From NCBI GenBank assembly GCA_964458575.1, contig CAYWMD010000021.1:36517-100516 (forward strand): DNA of 64,000 nt. The letters are read 5' to 3'. This document shows, one piece after another, positions 59,449 to 64,000 of this stretch; position 1 is the first letter of the stretch, and each line of letters begins with the position of its first letter. The notes under the pieces were generated by a model that saw only the letters and a list, made by a program, of their open reading frames with translations, did not search any database and was not told the origin of the DNA. The position numbers were made by a program, and so were the translations under genes. The stretch is from CAYWMD01 sp964458575. Lineage in GTDB: Bacteria > Verrucomicrobiota > Verrucomicrobiia > Limisphaerales > JADLHS01.

Positions 59449-60468
59449 ATGATCATTGTATTCAAACCCGGCATCTCGAAGCGGGACGAATCCAGCGTCC
59501 TGAAGGAGATTCGTAAACTCGGTTACACCCCGCACGTCATGCGCGGCGTGGCGCGCACGGTCGTGGGCGCGATTGGCGACGAACTCACCCACGCCAACCT
59601 CGAAACGCTCACGGCACAGTTTCCAAACGTGGTGGAGAACGTCCTGCCGATCCAAAAGCGTTTCAAACTCGTCAGCCGCGAGGCGCATCCGGCCAATTCA
59701 TCGGTGAAAGTTCGCGAACACGCCATTGGCGGGAAAAAATTTCACGTCATGGCTGGCCCGTGCTCGGTCGAGGGCGAAAAGCAATTGCTGACCACGGCGA
59801 AGGTGGTGAAAGCCGCCGGCGCAACGGTGCTGCGTGGCGGAGCGTTCAAACCGCGCACGTCGCCGTACGAATTTCAGGGTCTGGGCGAGAAAGGTCTTAA
59901 GCTGCTCGACAAGGCGCGCCGGGAAACGGGTTTGGCCGTCATCACGGAGTTGCTTTCGGAGAACCACGCCGAGATGGTGGCCGAATACACCGACATCATC
60001 CAGATCGGCGCGCGCAACGCACAAAACTTCCAACTACTCATCGCCGCCGCGAAAACCGGCAAACCCATCCTGCTCAAGCGCGGGCTTTCGATGAAAATCG
60101 AGGAATGGTTGCTGGCCGGGGAATACGTGCTGGCCAACGAGAATCCGAACCTGTTGTTCTGCGAGCGCGGCATCCGCACGTTCGAAACTTACACCCGCAA
60201 CACCCTCGACCTGGCGGCCATCCCCATCGTGAAGCACGAATCGCATTGTCCGGTGGTGATTGACCCCAGCCAGGGCGCGGGCCGGGCTGATTTGGTGTCC
60301 ACCATGTGCAAGGGTGCGGTGGCGATGGGCGCGGACGCGTTGCTCATCGAGGTGCATCCAAATCCTGCCGAAGCGTGGAGCGACGGCGCGCAACAAGTGA
60401 CGCTGGAAGCGTTCGGAAAATTGATGAAGGAATTGAAACCGTTCATCCACGCGGCGGGCCGCGAATGA
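59449..60468 (+). CDS. aroF: 3-deoxy-7-phosphoheptulonate (DAHP) synthase, type I-beta
   Basis: 339 aa. Condenses PEP and erythrose-4-phosphate in the first shikimate step. Residues ~1-70 are the ferredoxin-like regulatory domain of the beta subtype (MIIVFKPGISKRDESSVLKE, GYTPHVMRGVARTVVGAIGD). The catalytic barrel has FHVMAGPCSVEGEKQLL, LRGGAFKPRTSPYEFQGLGEKGL, IIQIGARNAQNFQLL, ILLKRGLSMKIEEWL, ERGIRTFETYTRNTLDL and PVVIDPSQGAGR with metal ligands. The regulatory domain usually mediates feedback inhibition, so this gene may be controlled both by attenuation and allosterically. ATG at 59449. Confidence 0.96.
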   Translation: MIIVFKPGISKRDESSVLKEIRKLGYTPHVMRGVARTVVGAIGDELTHANLETLTAQFPNVVENVLPIQKRFKLVSREAHPANSSVKVREHAIGGKKFHVMAGPCSVEGEKQLLTTAKVVKAAGATVLRGGAFKPRTSPYEFQGLGEKGLKLLDKARRETGLAVITELLSENHAEMVAEYTDIIQIGARNAQNFQLLIAAAKTGKPILLKRGLSMKIEEWLLAGEYVLANENPNLLFCERGIRTFETYTRNTLDLAAIPIVKHESHCPVVIDPSQGAGRADLVSTMCKGAVAMGADALLIEVHPNPAEAWSDGAQQVTLEAFGKLMKELKPFIHAAGRE

Positions 60469-60472
60469 TTGC

Positions 60473-60557
60473 GTGGCTGCGCTCGTGAGCGCGCGGGAAA
60501 TTTCTTCCCGTAAACATTCCCCAACGAAATTTGCCGCGCGCTCACGAGCGCAGCTAC
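60473..60557. repeat. REP/BIME-like palindrome after aroF (copy D)
   Basis: Arms of 31 bp at 60473-60503 and 60527-60557 match at 29 of 31, with a 23-nt spacer. Read inward one arm starts GTGGCTGCGCTCGTGAGCGC and the other GTAGCTGCGCTCGTGAGCGC; both run on through GCGG to AAATTT. Same family as the purL copies A and B. It begins 5 bp after the aroF stop and could stabilise or end the transcript. Confidence 0.9.
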
Positions 60558-60771
60558 GATGGGGTATGAGAAGCGAAGTCCCCCGTCAGGGATGTGCGCG
60601 ACACCGAAGCATGTTTTGTTGGCATATCGGCCGGCACATTCCCCGACAGGGAACTCATTCATGGTTTGCCGGCACCGCGATCCACCTTGCGGGGTCGGGG
60701 GGCCGGGCCATTGTGTCGTCCAATTACAGACGAACAAATTCTTCGCGAACGGCAACCGCACCGGCGGGAAG
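60558..60771. other. Intergenic DNA with weak palindromic segments
   Basis: No good ORF. GTCAGGGATGTGC (about 60578-60590) faces GCACATTCCCCGACAGGG (about 60635) as an imperfect inverted repeat, and further GC-rich short repeats follow (CCGGCACC, GGGGTCGGGGGGCCGGG). It may be a degenerate repeat element. Several frames cross it, but their composition looks non-coding. Confidence 0.4.
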
Positions 60772-60939
60772 TCAGCTCGGATTTCCGCACTCCACCTCGT
60801 CGGTAGTTCCAAGGTGATTGACTCCGAAATGGAAGCCGTTTTCGTCCTGGTAACCGACGGGCGCGGTACTGGCGGCAATCAACTCAGTGAGCAACCCGGC
60901 CGCGCCGAGCGCCACTGCGATGAGTAAATACGTCATCAT
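60772..60939 (-). CDS. Very small membrane-anchored hypothetical protein
   Basis: 55 aa: ATG at 60937-60939 (a second ATG follows at once) to TGA at 60772-60774. MMTYLLIAVALGAAGLLTELIAAS is a single hydrophobic helix, then a short polar tail with GYQDENGFHFGVNHLG, TTDEVE and CGNPS. The sharp hydrophobic/polar split and the aromatic GFHFG motif look like a real protein rather than chance. No strong ribosome binding site. Family not recognised. Confidence 0.5.
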   Translation of the reverse strand: MMTYLLIAVALGAAGLLTELIAASTAPVGYQDENGFHFGVNHLGTTDEVECGNPS

Positions 60940-61202
60940 GGCTTTTGTTTAGCAATCATGATGCCACGGATGGTTCCGGCCACGGCGCTTGTTGGCCCGC
61001 GGCGCACGGCAAGGGGCGGTGCTGGAATTCAGCGATTTGGCGCGGCTGGACTCCGCTGCTGCCGTTGGGGAGAGGTGCATCCGCCTGCGTCCACCTGTCC
61101 ACTTTTTGAGAACGGTCGGCGGTACACAAAACGGGTTGAAACTTCGCCGGCGACAACGCAGTCTGTTGCAACGCGGGCGCAGTGCGCCGCGACACCTTGA
61201 CC

Positions 61203-62606
61203 ATGCGAAAAACTCTCTCACGAGCGGTGTTCACGCTAAGCGCGCTGCTGCTCCAGCTCGATGCCACTGCGGTCGCGGCGGCCCCGGCCCGGCCCAATAT
61301 CGTTTTTATCCTGGTGGACGACCTGCGTTGGGATGCGCTGAGTTGCCTGGGGCATCCGATTGCCAAAACGCCTAACATTGACCGAATCGCCAAAGAAGGC
61401 GCGTTGTTCAAGAATTTCTTTGTCTCCATCCCGTTGTGTTCGCCGAGCCGGAGCAGTTTTTTGACCGGACAATACGCACACACGACGGGGATCACGCACA
61501 ACGGCGACAGCGCAGAGCGCAGCATGCAGCTCGTCACGTTCCCGCGACTGATGCACGAGGCCGCGTATGAAACGGCCTACATCGGCAAATGGCACATGGG
61601 CAACAATGATTCCCCGCGACCAGGCTTCGATCGTTGGGTCAGTTTCAAGGGGCAGGGCGTTTACGACGATCCGACGCTGAACATTGACGGCAACCGGTCC
61701 ACGGTGAAAGGGTACATCACGGACCTGTTGACCGATTACGCAGTCGAATTCGTTCGGCAAAAGCGCGAAAAGCCCTTCGTGGTTTATCTGGCGCACAAGG
61801 CGGTGCACGGCCCGTTTACTCCCGCAGAAAGGCACAAGAATCTTTACGCGGATGCCGCAACACCGCTCACCCCCAATCACCAGGACCCCCTTGATGGCAA
61901 ACCCGCCGTCACGTCCAGCCGGGACAATCCGCAGCGCAAGCGCGGCAAGCAGCAGGGCCTCCCGCCGCAAACGATACAGGGGCTGCCGAGGCATGACGAA
62001 ATCATGCGCAAACAACTCGCGGCCATGGCAGCGGTGGATGACGGCGTCGGCCGGCTGTTTCAGGCGCTCGCCGAGATCGGGCAGCTCGACAACACGGTCT
62101 TCATCTTTACCAGTGACAATGGTTATTTCTGGGGCGAACACGGCTTGGGCGACAAACGCTGGGCCTACGAAGAGTCCATTCGCGACCCCTTGTTGATCCG
62201 TTACCCGAAACTCATCAAGGCCGGCACGATCCTCAAGCCGATGGTGCTCAACATTGACATTGCGCCCACCGCGTTGGAACTGGGCGGCGTGCCGATTGCG
62301 GCTTCCATTCAAGGACGTTCGCTCGTGCCGTTGTTCAAGAACCCGAAAGCTCCGTGGCGCGAATCGTTCCTTGCCGAGTATTTTCTGGAACGCGGATTTC
62401 CGCGCACGCCCACCTGGCAGGCGGTCCGGACCGAACGCTGGAAATACATCCACTACCCTGACCTGGAAGGCATGGATGAACTCTACGATTTGAAGTCCGA
62501 CCCGTACGAGCTGAAGAACGTCATCAACAAAAAGTCCGCGCAATCCACGCTCAAGCAGTTACAGGATGAGCTGGCAAAATTGCGGAAGGAAACCGGCGCG
62601 CAGTGA
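61203..62606 (+). CDS. Secreted S1-family sulfatase 3
   Basis: 467 aa from ATG at 61203. Signal peptide (KTLSRAVFTLSALLLQLDATAVAAA). RPNIVFILVDDLRWDALSCLG metal site, formylglycine motif C-S-P-S-R in IPLCSPSRSSFLTGQYAHT, AYIGKWHMGNND, FIFTSDNGYFWGEHGLGDKRWAYEES. It is related to iduronate-2-sulfatase/choline-sulfatase-like S1 subfamilies. Residues ~233-262 are a polar basic stretch (DGKPAVTSSRDNPQRKRGKQ) that interrupts the fold and looks inserted. 20 bp separate it from the amidohydrolase gene, so the two may be co-transcribed. Confidence 0.92.
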   Translation: MRKTLSRAVFTLSALLLQLDATAVAAAPARPNIVFILVDDLRWDALSCLGHPIAKTPNIDRIAKEGALFKNFFVSIPLCSPSRSSFLTGQYAHTTGITHNGDSAERSMQLVTFPRLMHEAAYETAYIGKWHMGNNDSPRPGFDRWVSFKGQGVYDDPTLNIDGNRSTVKGYITDLLTDYAVEFVRQKREKPFVVYLAHKAVHGPFTPAERHKNLYADAATPLTPNHQDPLDGKPAVTSSRDNPQRKRGKQQGLPPQTIQGLPRHDEIMRKQLAAMAAVDDGVGRLFQALAEIGQLDNTVFIFTSDNGYFWGEHGLGDKRWAYEESIRDPLLIRYPKLIKAGTILKPMVLNIDIAPTALELGGVPIAASIQGRSLVPLFKNPKAPWRESFLAEYFLERGFPRTPTWQAVRTERWKYIHYPDLEGMDELYDLKSDPYELKNVINKKSAQSTLKQLQDELAKLRKETGAQ

Positions 62607-62625
62607 ATTCCTGCTTCCAACCCGG

Positions 62626-64000
62626 ATGAAGCCCGGTTGCTTATCCTTCGTTACCGCCGCCGTTGCGGCGCTGCTCACGGAAACCGCGAACGCCGCGCCT
62701 GCGCCCAGTCCCACCGACTTTGTTATCACCAATGCCAACGTCGTCACCGTGGATGCACGCTTCACACGCGCGAAAGCATTGGCCGTTCGTGGGGAGCGGA
62801 TCGTCGCGGTTGGCCGTGACAAGCAGATCGCGCTGTTCATCGGGCCGCAAACACGCGTCATGGACGCGCAAGGGCGCACGGTTCTGCCGGGTTTGATTGA
62901 CAGCCATGTGCATGCGTATCGCGCGTCCGTCAGTGAACTGGGCGGCGCAATGCCCACGTTCAACTCGATTGCCGAAGCACAACAACACATCCGCGATCAG
63001 GCCGCCGCCAAACCGCCGGGCAGTTGGATCGTGCTGCAACGCGTTTACCCCACCCGGCTGAAAGATGGACGGCTGCCGACCAAGGCCGAACTCGATGCCG
63101 CCGCGCCCGACCACCCGGTTTATTGGAACGCCGGCCCGGTCTCGATGGCGAACTCCAAGGCGCTCGAAGTCTCGGGCATCACGCGCGACACGCCCAATCC
63201 GCCGCCCGGCGAGGTCGTGAAAGATCCCCGGACCGGCGAACCGACCGGCCTGCTGCGCGAAGCGGCGCAATTGCTCAAGCTCGACACCGCCACGCGCAAA
63301 GTCACCGCGGCCGAACAACGCCGGGCCTTGAAGCACCTCTACCAGCTCTATAACGAACAGGGCATCACCAGCATCGGCGAGCGTCGGGGCGATCCCGAGG
63401 TGATTGACCTGTGCCGCGACCTGGAGTCGGACGGCGAGTTGACGTTGCGCGTGAATCTGACCCGCATCATGCAACCCGTCCCGCGCAACCTGGAGGACGC
63501 GATCAAGCTGCTTGAACAGTTTACCAACTCGCCTGCGGGCAGTCTCCCTTACGGCCCGACCGGTGTCGGTGACGACTGGGTGCGCATCGGCCCGTTCAAG
63601 TTGTGGCTCGATGGCGGGATGTTGATCGGCACGGCGTTCATGCGCGAGCCGTGGGGCACAGGCGAAACCTATCAGATCACCGACCCGCACTACTGCGGCA
63701 TCCTGAATGTGCCGACGAACATTCTGAATTGCCTGATGCTGGAAGCGGCCCGACGCGGCTGGCAACTCAGCGCCCACTGCGCGGGCGAGGCTGCCGCGGA
63801 CGTGTTGCTCGACGCTTTTGAAAACATCCAAAAGGAAATGGACATTCGCCAACGCCGTTTCCACGTCATCCACGGCAATTTCACCTCGGCACAAAACCTC
63901 AAACGTTGCCGCGATTTGCGCGTTGCCTGCGACATTCAACCCGCCTGGCTTTACAAGGATGGCGCGAGTCTGCTCCAGACCCTGGGCGAACGCCGCATGA
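62626..64000 (+). CDS. YtcJ-like amidohydrolase, 3' truncated by window end
   Basis: About 458 codons are visible from ATG at 62626, and the frame is open at the edge. Signal peptide (MKPGCLSFVTAAVAALLTETANA). Amidohydrolase family 3 pattern: DFVITNANVVTVDARFTRAKALAVRGERIVAVG, TVLPGLIDSHVHAYRA with the HxH metal ligands, GPFKLWLDGGMLIGTAFMREPW, LSAHCAGEAAADVLLDAF with a metal His, and RRFHVIHGNFTSAQNL. Members hydrolyse C-N bonds in exoenzyme-like fashion; substrate unknown. It follows sulfatase 3 by 20 bp. Confidence 0.92.
   Translation, partial: MKPGCLSFVTAAVAALLTETANAAPAPSPTDFVITNANVVTVDARFTRAKALAVRGERIVAVGRDKQIALFIGPQTRVMDAQGRTVLPGLIDSHVHAYRASVSELGGAMPTFNSIAEAQQHIRDQAAAKPPGSWIVLQRVYPTRLKDGRLPTKAELDAAAPDHPVYWNAGPVSMANSKALEVSGITRDTPNPPPGEVVKDPRTGEPTGLLREAAQLLKLDTATRKVTAAEQRRALKHLYQLYNEQGITSIGERRGDPEVIDLCRDLESDGELTLRVNLTRIMQPVPRNLEDAIKLLEQFTNSPAGSLPYGPTGVGDDWVRIGPFKLWLDGGMLIGTAFMREPWGTGETYQITDPHYCGILNVPTNILNCLMLEAARRGWQLSAHCAGEAAADVLLDAFENIQKEMDIRQRRFHVIHGNFTSAQNLKRCRDLRVACDIQPAWLYKDGASLLQTLGERRM

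Noticed and set aside
62641..63939. 432-residue open frame on the minus strand
   Set aside because: Antisense of the amidohydrolase, which has a signal peptide and metal motifs; the minus frame has none.

Overview
The window looks like chromosomal DNA of a member of Verrucomicrobiota, probably near Limisphaerales/Pedosphaera. This is inference from content. It is GC-rich. It encodes large secreted proteins built from Ig-like, Calx-beta, DUF11 and GloVer-type repeats, a prepilin-like protein with the [20 protein letters not shown] signature, and three secreted sulfatases. It also has diderm features (LptD, lipoproteins, porin-like barrel proteins). No phage, IS transposase, integrase or CRISPR array was seen.

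Layout. 1-3.6 kb: end of a GloVer-repeat protein, carA, an FHA membrane protein with a good promoter, and hemB. 4.0-12.1 kb (minus strand): a tightly packed six-gene operon, DUF3570 barrel > ApbE-like > TlpA > DUF4266 lipoprotein > DsbD > seven-Ig-repeat surface protein. It looks like an extracytoplasmic redox system. 12.5-19.3 kb: DUF4230 protein, a small unrecognised ORF, lptD, dprA, purF and a YdjM-like membrane protein. 19.5-27.6 kb: a 1464-aa Calx-beta/DUF11 protein and the purS-purQ-purL operon. 27.8-31.0 kb: a YcfL/COG3014/LpoB envelope lipoprotein operon and a glycine-zipper protein. 31.2-38.7 kb: hisF, a fumarylacetoacetate hydrolase (FAH) family protein, an M23 peptidase, an M3 peptidase and a prepilin-like protein. 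38.8-46.3 kb: a phosphate/polyphosphate locus with two tandem thymidylate-kinase-like proteins, ROK kinase, SixA, CHAD, Ppk1 and Ppx, with a Pho-box-like site between ppk1 and ppx. 46.3-56.2 kb: tRNA-Leu(TAG), secreted proteins, a porin / cupredoxin / hybrid histidine kinase operon, a GT9 glycosyltransferase, fbp and a radical SAM protein. 56.3-64 kb: two sulfatases, a DAHP synthase behind a Tyr/Phe leader peptide, a tiny membrane ORF, a third sulfatase and a truncated amidohydrolase.

Three things stand out. (1) The DAHP synthase gene is preceded by a 20-codon leader with six consecutive Tyr/Phe codons, a candidate antiterminator and a GC stem followed by six T, which together look like a complete translational attenuator. 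(2) Several kinds of palindromic element are scattered through the window. Three in purL and one in the COG3014 lipoprotein gene keep the reading frame; the best-defined family has the GTRG + palindrome plan of REP/BIME elements. (3) In the DUF3570/ApbE operon the barrel protein carries a D-x-x-S-G-A-T motif like an ApbE FMN-attachment site, while the adjacent ApbE-like protein appears to lack a metal-binding Asp and a signal peptide.
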